Shown here: positions 32,701 to 43,694 of the stretch, one piece after another
Layout of the letters: each line of letters starts with the position of its first letter
How positions within the stretch are numbered: the stretch's first letter is position 1
Origin: Blastomussa wellsi
Lineage: Eukaryota > Cnidaria > Anthozoa > Scleractinia > Plerogyridae
Assembly (NCBI GenBank): GCA_947652115.1
Contig: OX393565.1
Location: 25,972,583 to 26,036,582 of the forward strand
Direction: 5' to 3'
DNA: 64,000 nt
Position numbers and translations under genes: made by a program
The notes under the pieces: generated by a model
What the model was told of the DNA's origin: nothing
What the model saw: only the letters and a program-made list of their open reading frames with translations
The model's database searches: none

Positions 32701-33778
32701 ACTCTTTGAACAACTGGGTCCAGTACAACATATATTAACAGCACTGGACATACCTGCAGGGTATGCATGCCCATGTACAGCCGACTGGTGGATACCAAAA
32801 CACACCAGCATATTCCAAATATCACACCAACATACAGGGGATACTACAAGAAGTAAAAGCCAAATTAATTAACCTAATGACACCTGAAGGGGTTTGGCAC
32901 GTACCCACCCCTAAATACCTGTGAAAATAGCTTTTATTCACCGTTAAATCAACAAAGCCTCTTAAAGAGGAACATGTGTAATGCATTGCCTATTGATCAG
33001 TTGATTGTTAATCGATTTGTTGCCACACCTCCTACTGTACAACAGCGTGTACAATGTCATCATCCCTGTACCGGAGATATCGCCAGTTTAGGAAATAACA
33101 AATCTTTCCACTAACAGGAATTGAACAGAATGCTAAATAAATAAATTGATGTTCACTTAGAACCACTGAACAAACCTGGTAACGATCATAAGAAAAATAC
33201 ACCAAACAAAACGGTATTACTGTCCCAACCATGGCGTGTGTAGAAGGCATTCCGTACTCCATCTGAAAACGCTTCTCGACAGAAATCACGGGTGGGCATG
33301 CGGGTCGTGGCCACTGAATTACATCCTTTGCACTCTGACCTATGTACATTATAACAGCCCACATAATGGCAGTTCTTCGAGCCAGGTATTCGTCGACGTT
33401 CCAAAATACGAACGGGAAGAACGTGACATAGAATGATTCGTAACCTAAAGTTGAGCCAAACACGAACAGGGTATGAAAAAAGCTGTTAAACTCGTACGAC
33501 TCCTCGCATTTATCTTCGTCTGGTGATTTGGTCTTCTCGAATGATTCAGGTTTCACAAACCCATTGCGATGGTGGACGGGATTTGAAGAATTCCAGGGGA
33601 CATGATTGTTGTGTGTAAAATTATCATCAGGAACATGCCCATTTCTCAATGGCGAGTGGAAAGAGTCCTTGCAGTCACGAAATGGATAAGTGGCGTCTTT
33701 CTCGCTCCTAATCCCCCTCAGACCAAACGTACGCTGAAATTTAGCCACGAAATAAGGATCTCCCAGTGCCTTGAGCAT
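29752..33778 (-). CDS. SGPP: Sphingosine-1-phosphate phosphatase, three exons
   Basis: Join of 33176-33778, 32754-32843 and 29752-30288 gives 409 residues (human SGPP1 441, SGPP2 399). All three lipid phosphate phosphatase motifs are intact: KDVIQWPRP (151-159), YGMPSTHAM with PSTH at 178-181, and SRLYMGMH (221-228) carrying the catalytic His of motif 3. Several hydrophobic helices follow, as expected for an ER membrane protein, e.g. GVAFAVVLLVTVLPLL and IFLIIVPLTMIILY. SGPP dephosphorylates sphingosine-1-phosphate to sphingosine and so feeds ceramide recycling; this role is inferred from the family. The hydrophilic N-terminal 90 residues are poorly conserved. One copy is seen; SGPP1 against SGPP2 cannot be assigned. 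Intron 2 holds an 853-bp TIR element and a MITE. Confidence 0.95.
30816..31668. mobile_element. 853-bp TIR element in SGPP intron 2
   Basis: Left TACCGTATTTACCCGTGTAT and right end ending ACACGGGTAAATACGGTA are inverted copies, with GTATAAGTCGACC inverted just inside each end. The centre has short open frames (about 31246-31447) but no transposase I recognise. The terminal sequence resembles widespread non-autonomous DNA transposons of animals. Confidence 0.85.
32580..32719. mobile_element. MITE of GGATAA family, copy 2, SGPP intron 2
   Basis: CCCAGTTATTCAAAGGATGG at the left and TTGAACAACTGGG at the right are inverted ends. The body GGATAATGCTATCCACTGGAT repeats the family word seen at 25958-26095. 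Confidence 0.8.
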
Positions 33779-34009
33779 TTTAAATCAATGAAACCGCAGG
33801 GAAAAGGCGACAGCTACAGTTAGCAGCAGCACACACTTACTTAGCAGCGTGTAACCGGCCACTTGCAAGGGCACGGTCAGGGCTGGTGAAGGGCTGGTGC
33901 GCGTGGACCTCGTTTTCCTAATATGGGCATGCATACATCACGCCACCATATCACTTGCTGTTCACGTGATAGTTGGGGACTCCCCTGGTTGGGGTTGGTT
34001 AGGGGTTCC

Positions 34010-34044
<35 letters not shown>

Positions 34045-34493
34045 TTTTGATCTGCAAGAGACCTAATCAGCCAAAAATAAGCTGTAACACAAACATAACT
34101 GCAAGGCTGCTACTGCATGAAAAAGTTGACTTTGCGAGTCAACAACCCGACAGAAATCGATAAAGCAAGGCTGCAACCGTGGACAGCTGTTTCGTTCTTA
34201 TTGGAACTCGTCAGCACGGTGTAGCAGTTCTAAATGAAACCAGCCAGAAAGCCAGCTCAAATAAAATGCAACAAAACCCATGCTTTATCAAGTTCCGTAC
34301 TTTGAACCCGTCCGCACCATATACCATTGCCTCTCAACCAATCAAAGCTCAGGAAATGCAATATATCTTTTAATATTTGACCTTATATTATGTATAATCT
34401 TAACTCAGTCCCTCGCGCGTAGGATTTCAGGAACAAAAACCGACTACTCGTAGTCTAAGTTGAATGGTGATATTTTTAATTAGAATATTTTTT
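33779..34493. other. SGPP upstream region
   Basis: Presumed 5' UTR and promoter of SGPP on the minus strand; no TATA or CRE at a convincing position. No gene seen. The rest is unique-looking sequence. Confidence 0.4.
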
Positions 34494-34650
34494 TTAAATA
34501 ATGTTCCATTCTCGTCCACAAAGCCCTTTTCGGCTTTTGGCTGCTTGAGAACAAAGAAATCTTAAACGGAAGTCAAAATGTTCACTGGCCAAATTGCAGC
34601 ACACAGCATGTAGGAACATCAATATTATATACATGATCCAACCAGGAACG
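34494..34650 (-). repeat. Dispersed repeat copy related to 40850-41158
   Basis: GAAATCTTAAACGGAAG followed by CAGCACACAGCATGTAG and AAACATCAATA-like sequence occurs here and again at about 40968-41045 in the same orientation, preceded in both by a GAGAACAA/GGGAACAA word and CATTCTCGTCC. Confidence 0.75.
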
Positions 34651-34827
34651 GTTTCTTTATATACAGGGAACCGTCGATGAGGTTCAGCATGGCGAGAATT
34701 ATCAAGGCCGAGGTTTGTGTTTAATATCCGCCGAAGCCGAAGCATGCGAAAACCAACCACCCAGCAAGTTCCAGCACAAACTAATAACCTAATATTTATT
34801 TGATGGTCACAAAAGGGAAGGAAACTC

Positions 34828-35355
34828 GTAAGGCGCGCGGAGTTCCACTGTAGTTGCAGTTATTAGCTGTAGTGTTGCACAGGAAGAAATAAACCACAGG
34901 TTGCCCATACCTTAGGCTCGATTACCAGCCGCTGTTCGGGAACCGGAGCCCGCGCTCCTCCCCGAACACGAAGACTGGTCTCGAGAGAGCGGCGGAAATC
35001 GACCCCACCCGTACGTTGATTTACGTGACATTGTGTAAGAGAATATATGACAAAAGTTCGAAAATCGAGAGAGGTCACGTAAACCATGCATATACTCGAT
35101 GCTGATTGGTCGGGTCCCATGCGAGCGTGCTTTACTACTGACTGGTAAGGCGCGCGGAGTTCCACTGTAGTTGCAGTTATTAGCTGTAGTGTTGCACAGA
35201 AAGAAATAAACCACAGGTTGCCCATACGTTAGGCTCGATTACCAGCCGCTGTTCGGGAACCGGAGCCCGCGCTCCTCCCCGAACACGAAGAGAGCGGCGG
35301 AAATCGAGCCTACAAAGTACCCGTACGTTGATTTACGTGACATTGTGTAAGAGAA
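34828..35355. repeat. 317-bp tandem duplication
   Basis: GTAAGGCGCGCGGAGTTCCA begins at 34828 and again at 35145. Both copies continue through GCAGTTATTAGCTGTAGTG, GGCTCGATTACCAGCCGC and GTACGTTGATTTACG. Copy 2 lacks about 9 bases (ACTGGTCTC region), has a short insertion (near 35310) and is cut by the LINE tail at about 35355. A diverged third relative lies at 49564-49650. Confidence 0.9.
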
Positions 35356-36615
35356 TACATACATACATACATACACCTTTGTTGCGCTCCCTGAAAAGGG
35401 CTTTTCAGCAGCAATATTTAAGAATATATTAAAAATCTTACATGAATTAAAAATAGAAAAAATGATAAAATAAAAGCTAAAAAAAATAAATACAACGTTT
35501 CACGATAAATCATTTACAAGCAGTTCACATACATTCTTTTTAAAAGTCCTCAGTGAAGAAGTTAACTTTAGATCAAGGGGGAGCGAGTTCCAAACTTTTG
35601 CTCCTCGAAAGGCAAATGACCTCTGGCCAGTAGAAAGCCGACAATGTGGCAAGTTGAGTTCATTGTTATCAACAGATCTAAGTTGTCTATTATGAACTTG
35701 TGACCTATATACAAATTTGTCTTTCAGATAAATGGGCACCCGATGTTGTAAGCATTTATGCACCATGACGGCTGTGTTTAATCGTAGTTTATCCTCTATG
35801 CTAAGCCGGCCACCCAAGTGATTTAAGGCCTTGAGAGATATGGTCGAATTTTCTCAAGCCGAGTATGATCTTTCCTGCAAAGTTCTGGACCAGTTGTAGC
35901 TTCTTTATATTTGACTTGGATGTATTTCCCCAAACAGTCGAACAATAAAAGAGTTTACTAAATACGAAGGCATTAATCATTAAAAGTAAAGATTTCCGAT
36001 CTAATAAGTGCTTTATCCTATTTATTTGAACAAGTTTGTAAACACAGTTCGAGACTAACTTTGATATATGTTCGTTATAGTTGAGAGTCTGGTCGATATA
36101 GACACCCAGGTCTCTGGCAACAGAAACGGGTTCAATCTCCTTTCCAAGAATGGTAATGGATAGACGCGGCAAATTACGTAAGAGTTGTGGAGTTGCAATA
36201 ACCAAAAATTTAGTCTTGTCAGGATTAATCAACAGTGAATTCTCGCAGCACCAACGGGATATTTCCAAAAGGTCTTGATTTAACGCATTACTTGCATCAG
36301 TAATATCACAAGAAGGAAGAGATAAGAAAATTTTTGTGTCGTCCACGTAACCTGAAGATTTGCAGTGCTTAGGAACCGACAATAAATCGTTAACATACAC
36401 TGTGAACAGGACGGGTCCAAGGATAGAGCCTTGGGGAACCCCGAAATTCAAAGGTAATGGATCCGAAATAGCGTCCTCGATCCTCACGAATTGACTGCGC
36501 TTTGTCAAGTAACTTTCAAACCAGGTCCAGGCAGCAGTGGAGATGCCGATTTTGCGGAGTTTCATAAGTAGGCGTTCATGCTGAATGCTGTCGAAAGCCT
36601 TCGACATATCTAAAA
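35350..36615 (-). pseudogene. 5'-truncated LINE (CR1/L2-like) with reverse transcriptase
   Basis: The minus strand encodes the RT palm from SKAFDSIQHERLL through GVPQGSILGP and GYVDDTKIF (36607-35801), then GVYIDQTLNYN, LFYCSTVWGN and a thumb/C-terminal part. A frameshift near 35810 moves reading to RLSIEDKLRLNTAV, FAFRGAKVWNSLPLDLK and a stop at 35500. The N-terminal endonuclease and the RT fingers are absent, so the copy is dead on arrival. The catalytic box is YVDD instead of the usual YADD of this group. The 3' end is an ATGT-type microsatellite (plus strand TACA units at 35356-35376), as typical for CR1/L2 tails. Confidence 0.9.
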
Positions 36616-36963
36616 TCTACCGTCGATAAGGAAGCCAATGTTAGCCGTCAGATTTGTCATATTTCCTGAATTAAGAATTAAACGATTGTCTTAAATGGAG
36701 TCAAGATCGGCTGTTTATAAATAAAAGTTTCAATATATCACAAAATACTTCCAGCGGTAGCAAAGGTGATGTAATTACGCTAATTAGACACATAGTTGAA
36801 GACCAAAAACCTAATTTTTAACGCACAAATTATAAGATTAACTGCATTATTAAAATATGGGAAAAAGTGTAATCTTTTAATTTATGAAAAATGACAGCCA
36901 GATTCACATTCAAAAAACTAACCGTCACCCGTCAAATGATCTAATTTTTAACCGTCAACGTGA

Positions 36964-36984
36964 CCCCCCCCCCCCCCCCCCCCC
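36964..36984. repeat. C homopolymer
   Basis: 21 consecutive C; length in the assembly may be unreliable. Confidence 0.95.
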
Positions 36985-37129
36985 ATTAAAACCCTCTTTT
37001 ATCTCTGGCCAATTTAAATTAAATAAGTTGAAAACATTTTCACATCGATATAATTTAAATGAGAAATCGAGAATAATAGTTAAGCCCCTCGTATATTTTG
37101 TCATTCTTTATCTCAACATAATGTTCAGT

Positions 37130-37184
37130 TATTATTATTATTATTATTATTATTATTGTTATTATTATTATTATTATTATTATT
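37130..37184. repeat. ATT trinucleotide microsatellite
   Basis: About eighteen ATT units with a single GTT interruption. Confidence 0.95.
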
Positions 37185-38470
37185 TCACTTTTGATTCGAA
37201 TCAAAAGGTGGACAAAGCCCATTTTTCGTGCCGTGAATTCACGAATGTTTCATTGATTGCTTTGGATGACCAGTAACCACATGGTAATTAACTAACTATG
37301 TAGTATTCGACTTCACGAAGTTTGCTGAAAGTAATATTCTAAAATCTGCATCTTTTTGATAGTGAATCGAAAAAGGGCAATTGATAAAAGCGATTCACAA
37401 CAGTTAGCAAAAACACGCGAATGCGTCATGAGTCTCATGGAACTTTAAACTGATGAGAGAGAAAGAGAAATAGATAAAGAATATCAATCCAGCTAAAGTT
37501 TAACTAGCGGATGTAAAACGGGTGTATATTTTCAAGGTCAGGTCTGAAAACGGGTATGGATTTTTGAGGCCAGGTCTGAAAATGGTTGTGGAAAATGGCA
37601 TACATTGGTCTGAAATAGTGTCTGGATTTGGCGATCCGGGCGGCGAGTGCGAGTATAGTTAAACAGGCGCTTTTTGGTGGGTTTAAATTAAGCGAGAGCT
37701 TCACTCTTCCCCTGGGACAAATTGAAATGCGCAGAACGAGTGATGTACAGGGAAAGGTATCAAAGATGAGGCGGTGCGACGGCGATATCAGGGAGCTCAA
37801 GCAATGACGACGACGACGGTGAGAACGACGCCTTGTAAAAAAAAATGAATTTATATTTTACGTTCGAATCTCACAAAAACCTTCCTGTTCTTGGGGCATC
37901 TATTGCTTTCAAATGTAGCTCTTGTAAAAAATATAAGAACGGCGTTTATTTTCAAAGAGAAAAACAGAAATTTAGCCGTCGTGGTTTATGTTCTCCAAAG
38001 CTAAGGACTGGATGGATGGCACAAAAGATGTACAGCTATTGTACTGCTCATTAAATCTTTTGATTAGCGACGTTTTAAAATTTGTTGTGCATAAGAAAGG
38101 CAAAACAGATCGAGCGACGGCATAATTTGACTACGTTTGTTATTCATCCCTCCTACCACGGTTTTTTCTCAGTACGTTGTTTTTTAGGCGCGGTCCAAAC
38201 GCCGTTCAGTCAACTCATGTGCCGAACCTAACTCAATATTAAACTTAAAGGTTCGACTTTAGAGCAACACTGGAGCGGTGGTTAATTCGGCGTACCTGTG
38301 TAGAATTTAATTCGCGGAAATCAGTAGTTTATAAAAATTGGATTCGATAGAACATCATATGCCTCAAGAAAGAAAGATTCTGTCTAAATCGGTAAACTAT
38401 ATGCAATATTATACAGTAGCATTTTAGAAAAAAGGAAATGGTTTCCTTCGACAAGTAAGCTTGAAGTAAT

Positions 38471-38612
38471 AGATCAAACACGAGCGACAGTGTTTCATCG
38501 GGATATCCAAACACCGAGAAGAGAGTTGAAAATACGACGCGCAGCGGAGTATTTTTAATGAACTTCGAGGTGTTTGGATAGCCGATGAAACACTGTCTCG
38601 AGTGTTTGATCT
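38471..38612. mobile_element. 142-bp palindromic MITE
   Basis: AGATCAAACACGAGCGACAG at the left is mirrored by CTGTCTCGAGTGTTTGATCT at the right, and the inner GATATCCAAACACC by GGTGTTTGGATAGCC, leaving a centre of about 40 bp. Confidence 0.85.
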
Positions 38613-39024
38613 ATCTTCTCAATCGAAACTAAAACTACGGTGAAAACGAAGAAATAAAATCGTAAAAATCTATGCTAATTAAGATCACATTTCCAAACCA
38701 CGGTTACGGTTCTGATTTCCTTTGTTTTAACGTGATGAATTATTAATGAGTTTGAGAAATCAAAATCAAGCCTCGCGAATTGTGAGCTATTATCACGAAA
38801 AACAGAGCTAATGAATTGCCGCCAAAAAATTCTCGTAAATTTAAAGCCTTATTTCAAAAAAGGGACAAGATGAGCAAGGAAACACCACGTCATAAATCTC
38901 AGAAATTGGGCTGTTATAACGAAAACAACAGAAGAAATGGTTTCCGCCAAAGCAATTGGTTTTAATTTCTCGTCGCTGAAACCAAAACGACGTGCCTGGA
39001 TGAGAATGGAATGTTTGTTGAATA

Positions 39025-39172
39025 GACCAATTTCGATATTTTAATATTCAGCCTAAAAGAATAGACACCACTGCGAGGCTGCGGGGAATAAATCCTACAA
39101 ACTCTATAAACCCCGGAGCCTCGTGCTGAGGTCTATTGTTTTAGGATGAATTTTAAAATATCGAAATTGGTC
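39025..39172. mobile_element. 148-bp MITE with perfect 18-bp TIR
   Basis: GACCAATTTCGATATTTT at 39025-39042 is exactly inverted at 39155-39172. Inner AATAGACACC/GAGGTCTATT and CGAGGCTGCGGGG/CCCCGGAGCCTCG words also pair. Confidence 0.9.
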
Positions 39173-40115
39173 CATTGTCAAGCTCGCGATTGGCCCAGTC
39201 ACGTGACTAGCGCTGTTTTATCGAAAATACATTTCAGTAATTCATTCAATAGGTTCGCACGTGAGAAGAGCGCCATATGAATCAGCCGCCACTCCAGTGT
39301 CCCATAATTTGGCAAACCCTGCCGTGCCCAACTTATTCTGCCTTACCTAATTGAAACTGCCGAACCAAACTGATTTAAACGCCGTTCCTCTACCGTACTT
39401 AATTCATCAGTTAGGTTTGGCACATGTGTGGAGCGGCGTTTGGAACGGGCCACGCAGTTGTACGACTCTAAAACACCGAAAAAGATTTAATTTACAATTA
39501 TCTACGTCTCACTGTTGTAACAATTAGCGATGATCAGTAAGTAATTAAGGATTAACAAGCAGCTAAATTTTGAGTAAACTGAACGTTGAAAATTAGAGTA
39601 TCTCGTCATTTTTGCTGAATTTATATTGAAATTAAAATAAAGCTAGCAAAAATAGAAAAAAATATATCCTAAAAAAAGTTCAAATATCGCACAAAGACAT
39701 CTGTGTCTTTCCGAATGTGCACAACGATTTTTTCACGCGCGCATGAATTGGGGAGTGTTGCGCGGTGTTAAATATATAAAGCTGGCCTGAGACTGTTCAC
39801 GCTGGTTTCACGTGACACCAATGTTATTTGCCAAAAAAATGAAGTACGAATAAAAAGTTCATTTATCAAAAACTTTTATGTACGCATTTCTTCTCCAGTG
39901 ACTTCGTTATCTTTCTCCAAGCGATGATACCAGTTGCCCTTTTGCATTCGTTCATGGTGGGGAATGGTAATCGAAGTAGGAACCTGGATGGTAATTGCAA
40001 AAGACTTTGGTCAAACGAAAATAGTTCCGTTCTATTTTAGATAATTTTGTTTTGAAAAGCTTCTGTATTCAATTGTTCGAACGCGTATCCCTGGGATCCA
40101 AAGAGTTTGGGGAAA

Positions 40116-40131
40116 CCGGAAGTACTTCCGG
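40116..40131. promoter_or_regulatory. Palindromic ETS-type site upstream of the small gene
   Basis: CCGGAAGTACTTCCGG is a perfect 16-bp palindrome holding two inverted GGAAGT cores, the ETS/GABP motif common at TATA-less housekeeping promoters. A possible untranslated first exon ends at 40195 (CCCAAG|GTAAGG) and would splice to 40352. Confidence 0.5.
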
Positions 40132-40375
40132 ATTGTTACTTTGTTGCAAGGAAGTTCTGCTGTGTCAATTAAAAATATTTGTACCCTTCCCAAGGTAAGG
40201 TTTGAGGTTTAATATCAAACGGTCTTATCATCATTTCTTATAACGTGATTCAAGCCATAGTCTTATAATACGTAGTGAACTGAGCTAATGCTGGGATTTG
40301 TGTCAGTAAAATTTGTCAACATTTATGTCATTTATTTGAGTCAAATAACAGACACCTTGAGACACCAGCGACCTG

Positions 40376-42123
40376 ATGAAAGTGATCCAGGATTTGGCAA
40401 CATTGTATTCTGCTCTTCTGCTATTAACTGGCGAATCAGGACAGGTTGGTGATGTAATTAACAGAGGAAAATCAATGAATTTTTCTTACCAAGCCTCTGA
40501 ACACGAAACTTATTTATTACAAGTTTCGAGTTCTTTTATCCGCAACAACAAGCGTCAGACACAGATCGTGCGCATATATATAATATGTAATGGCCTGACT
40601 TGCAATTTTTCGTTAATATTTGTGATATCCACAACTTTTCTTCGGACGTTTCAAAATACACCGCAAAGCTTCGTGTTTTGCGGATAGACAACTTCATTCA
40701 TGGTTTCATTTTCCATTTTGTGACTAAAGAAGAAGGGGTGAAGCCCCCTTGCATAAAACATGCTTTCATTTTCGAACTGATGAGCTATCAGATCTTGTTA
40801 TGAAGGGGGCCGGAATCGAATTACTAAAATAGCCATTTTCGCATTCTCGTCCCCATAGCCCTTTTCGTTCCTCTTAGCCGGCTGGGCCTTGGCACGAAAA
40901 ACGAAGGGCTCTGGGGACATAGGATTTTCAAAAAAATTGAGTTTTTTATTGGCTGTTTGGGAACAACGAAATCTTAAACGGAAGCCAAAATTTTTGCCGG
41001 TTGTCATATTGCAGCACACAGCATGTAGAAACATCAATACTAAATACATGAAGTCTGGAAGTCGTAGAATCTAGGACTGGAAGTCCAATGTCTCCAAAGC
41101 CCTTAGTTTCTCGTACCAAGACCCCGCCGGCTAAGAGGAACGAAAAGGGCTATGGGGATGAAATTGCCATTTTCGCTATCCCTCAGACCCCTCGCGGTTT
41201 CGGCCTCGATCGCGCGCGCTACCAAAATAAATCGCCAGCTGCGCAGGCTAACTTTTAAAGAGTTTTGATTTCTCGATACTTTCGCGGAACCCTGGGTCCC
41301 AGACAACCAGCTGCTTTTCATGCGGGGTTTCTGGTTTCGGCCACCGAAGCGCGAAAACAATCTTCTGATACCCGTAAACGTTAAATCTTCTATTAGGACG
41401 ACCCACAATCCAAATCCTGCTGTTTTGAATGAATAGAATCAACAGTAGTGAAAAAACAGCAAAGGAAAAAACGACTTGGGAATTTGTTTTCCTGATATTT
41501 CGGACAATCAAGCCGTCCTTCCTCGGGGGATGAGGATACGGAAGTATCCTCATTAAATCCCCCGAGGTCCGTATCCTCATTAAATCCCCGAGGAAGGACG
41601 GCTTGACTGTCCGAAACAAATTCTCAAGTCGTTTTTTTCTTTGCTGTTTTTTCATTACTGTTGATTCTGATACCCACCCAGGCGCCGGTCGGTCGAGGCG
41701 GTAAGGCGGGAAATCAGGGAGCGCGAGGATTGATGGTTAGTCCCACAACGCCACGCCAAAAGCCCAAAATCAAACACAAAGCGTGCCCCGGAACGGCGCG
41801 ACCAAGGAGCGACGCCAAGGAACAAGGCAGGCGACGATAAAAGTACCAAGTAACTTCTGTAAATCTGTGACTTGTGTTAATTTTTCGTATTCTTTGCTTG
41901 TCTTTGTTATTCCCTGCAGCTGAATTTTAAGGATCGGGTGATTAGCTACAAAGCAGAAGGCAGAGTGCACAAGCTTCAGTGGGTTTATGATGGAACAGCT
42001 TGGGATGTGGAAAGTGGAATCAGTGTTAAAGCAAAACATTATCACAGTAAACATGGAGCCATTGAACACGCTGTCAAGGAACTGATTGATAAACTGAAAG
42101 CTAATAGGATAATAATAAACTGA
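40376..42123 (+). CDS. Small unidentified protein, two coding exons
   Basis: Join of 40376-40444 and 41920-42123 (phase 0) gives 90 residues. The last exon is convincingly coding-like: GRVHKLQWVYDGTAWDVESG then KAKHYHSKHGAIEHAVKELI, which could fold as strands followed by a helix. The first coding exon is MKVIQDLATLYSALL-like and follows an in-frame TGA, so this ATG is the likely start; acceptor at 40350-40351 and donor at 40445. An ETS-type palindrome and possible untranslated exon lie just upstream. I do not recognise the family. The 1.5-kb intron carries two inverted-repeat elements. Alternative: the last exon belongs to a larger gene with exons I missed. Confidence 0.5.
40850..41158. mobile_element. 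309-bp element with perfect 33-bp inverted ends
   Basis: 40850-40882 (begins TCCCCATAGCCCTTTTCG) and 41126-41158 (ends AAAAGGGCTATGGGGA) are exact reverse complements. The interior GCAGCACACAGCATGTAG word is shared with 34494-34650, and the GGCCCAGCCGGCTAAGAGG terminus recurs in the promoter fragment at 9141-9205. Confidence 0.85.
41436..41667. mobile_element. 232-bp long palindromic element
   Basis: GAATCAACAGTAGTGAAAAA is mirrored by TTTTTTCATTACTGTTGATTC; TTGGGAATTTGTTT by AAACAAATTCTCAA; CAAGCCGTCCTTCCTCGGGG by CCCCGAGGAAGGACGGCTTG. Its centre has a short direct repeat TATCCTCATTAAATCCCC. Nearly the whole element can fold. Confidence 0.85.
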
Positions 42124-43694
42124 AGTCCAAAGAATGGACGAGTCATTTTTTTGTACTTTATTTGCCGTGACCATCACGATCTTCAAACCAATTGTTCTGA
42201 GTCAAGGTTTCTTAAGTATTTATTAAAAACTGTAAGATTAATAATAATTAGTATCACCCAACTAGTGGACTAATGCAAATCCTGCATTTTAATTGGCTAC
42301 GCTACTGGAGGACTATTAGTAATAGTCCTCGAGTTGCAATCGGGCGTGACGCTTTCTTTCGTTTTATTCGCAATTAAATATTTCTTCAATTTGCGTTTGC
42401 TAACTTCATTATTGCCATTTCTGTCTGACAAGTTGGGTGATACTAAAACAATTAGACCCTTTGCCCTCACGGGCCACGGCCCATTCCGCTTCACCTCATA
42501 GGCTATTGGCGGCATTGACCCGTAGCCCTTGCTGGCTACGAAATAGCAACTGACTGACTGAGACTAAAAAAATCAGCCAAGAAGGGTCTAGTCAGGTCTA
42601 GGCTGCGTGAATCCCTTTAGAATATTCAATGTCTCCTTTTTTACCCAGTGGATACAAACTTAGGCATGATCCACAATCATGAATGAAGGTTAGGGAGTTG
42701 TCGCAAAAAAAGACTCTTAGGAGAAGTCACGCGAGCAGTTCAAACGTCTGAGGAGATAGCCAGCCACCAAAGCTGATTTCATCCTTCCGTTTTCATCTAA
42801 ATAACTGTTATGAAAACACTCGATTTCCCATTTGGCCGCGCAGAACCCGTACTTTGGACACAAAAAGCACTTTTAGTCTTTTCGACGCCAAAATTGCTAT
42901 CGTAACATTCCGTTTCTCGCCCGGCTGAACAGAGAAATATTTGTTTAATTTTCAAATTTTCATAACAATTTTTCCTCTTCTAGCTTTTAAATTTAGCTCG
43001 AAGGCTATTTAGCAAGCATACATTTCTCGTGTATCCAGGGATTAACAAAACACCGCTTTATTTTGTTCTAGTTATATAAGATTAGAGCTTGAGCAATAAA
43101 TTGGCGAAATCTTACCTTGATTTTGAAGTTTCACAAGTTTTGAATAGGCAGTATATCTTTCAGCGAAAGTAAACCTCTTTGGTTAGCATATTATCGTAAC
43201 AATGCGATGGCAATGTCCATGGTTAAATTATCTTCGTAGGTATTCAGGGTATCTATGATGACTGGGTCAAGCATTATTTGACATAAAATGACTAAGGCAA
43301 GTACTTCGGTACGGCTCTGGTTAACCGTTTTCTGTTTTTTTGTCTTTCAATGTGAGCAAATCTTCTTCCAGTTTACTTTGTTCTTAAATAATTTTTCTGA
43401 TCAAGTTTATTCAAACTAAACTGTTTGAGTGGCTGCACCTTCTGGTTTGGAAATAAACCTCGAATTCTGTGTGTACCCAGCGGAGAGGGGACTGTAACCA
43501 AACCAATTATGCATTTCTGTGAATTTCTGTGTTGTTGAGGTGCGAGGATGTACAGTAATACTTGAATTTGTCAGGAATATTAAGTTCCCATAACTTACAG
43601 GCTGATTTTACATTTTACCAGACTATAAGCAAGTCAATGTTTTTTTATCGAGACTGCTTGAAGCAAAACACGATTGAGCAGATTGAGCGACATT
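42124..43694. other. Intergenic stretch before the kelch gene
   Basis: No supported gene. The inverted pair CTACTGGAGGACTATTAGTAATAG at 42303-42326 and GACTATTAGTAATAGTCC (palindromic) is the only marked structure. The right end should contain the kelch-gene promoter and 5' UTR; no clear motif. Confidence 0.4.

Larger units (their letters stand above)
36616..40115. other. Intergenic stretch with microsatellites and MITEs
   Basis: No supported gene. Contents: a C run at 36964-36984, an ATT microsatellite at 37130-37184, a repeat with CAGGTCTGAAAA words around 37530-37640, and two hairpin elements at 38471-38612 and 39025-39172. Inverted GCGGTCCAAACGCCGTTC-like and GAACGGCGTTT-like words at about 38190 and 39370-39450 bracket a further, nested, roughly 1.2-kb structure. 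Confidence 0.5.

Noticed and set aside
37504..37800. 98-codon minus-strand frame
   Set aside because: Covers repeat sequence with CAGGTCTGAAAA words; no domain recognised.
41103..41849. Several minus-strand frames of 64-135 codons
   Set aside because: They run through inverted-repeat elements in the intron of the small plus-strand gene.
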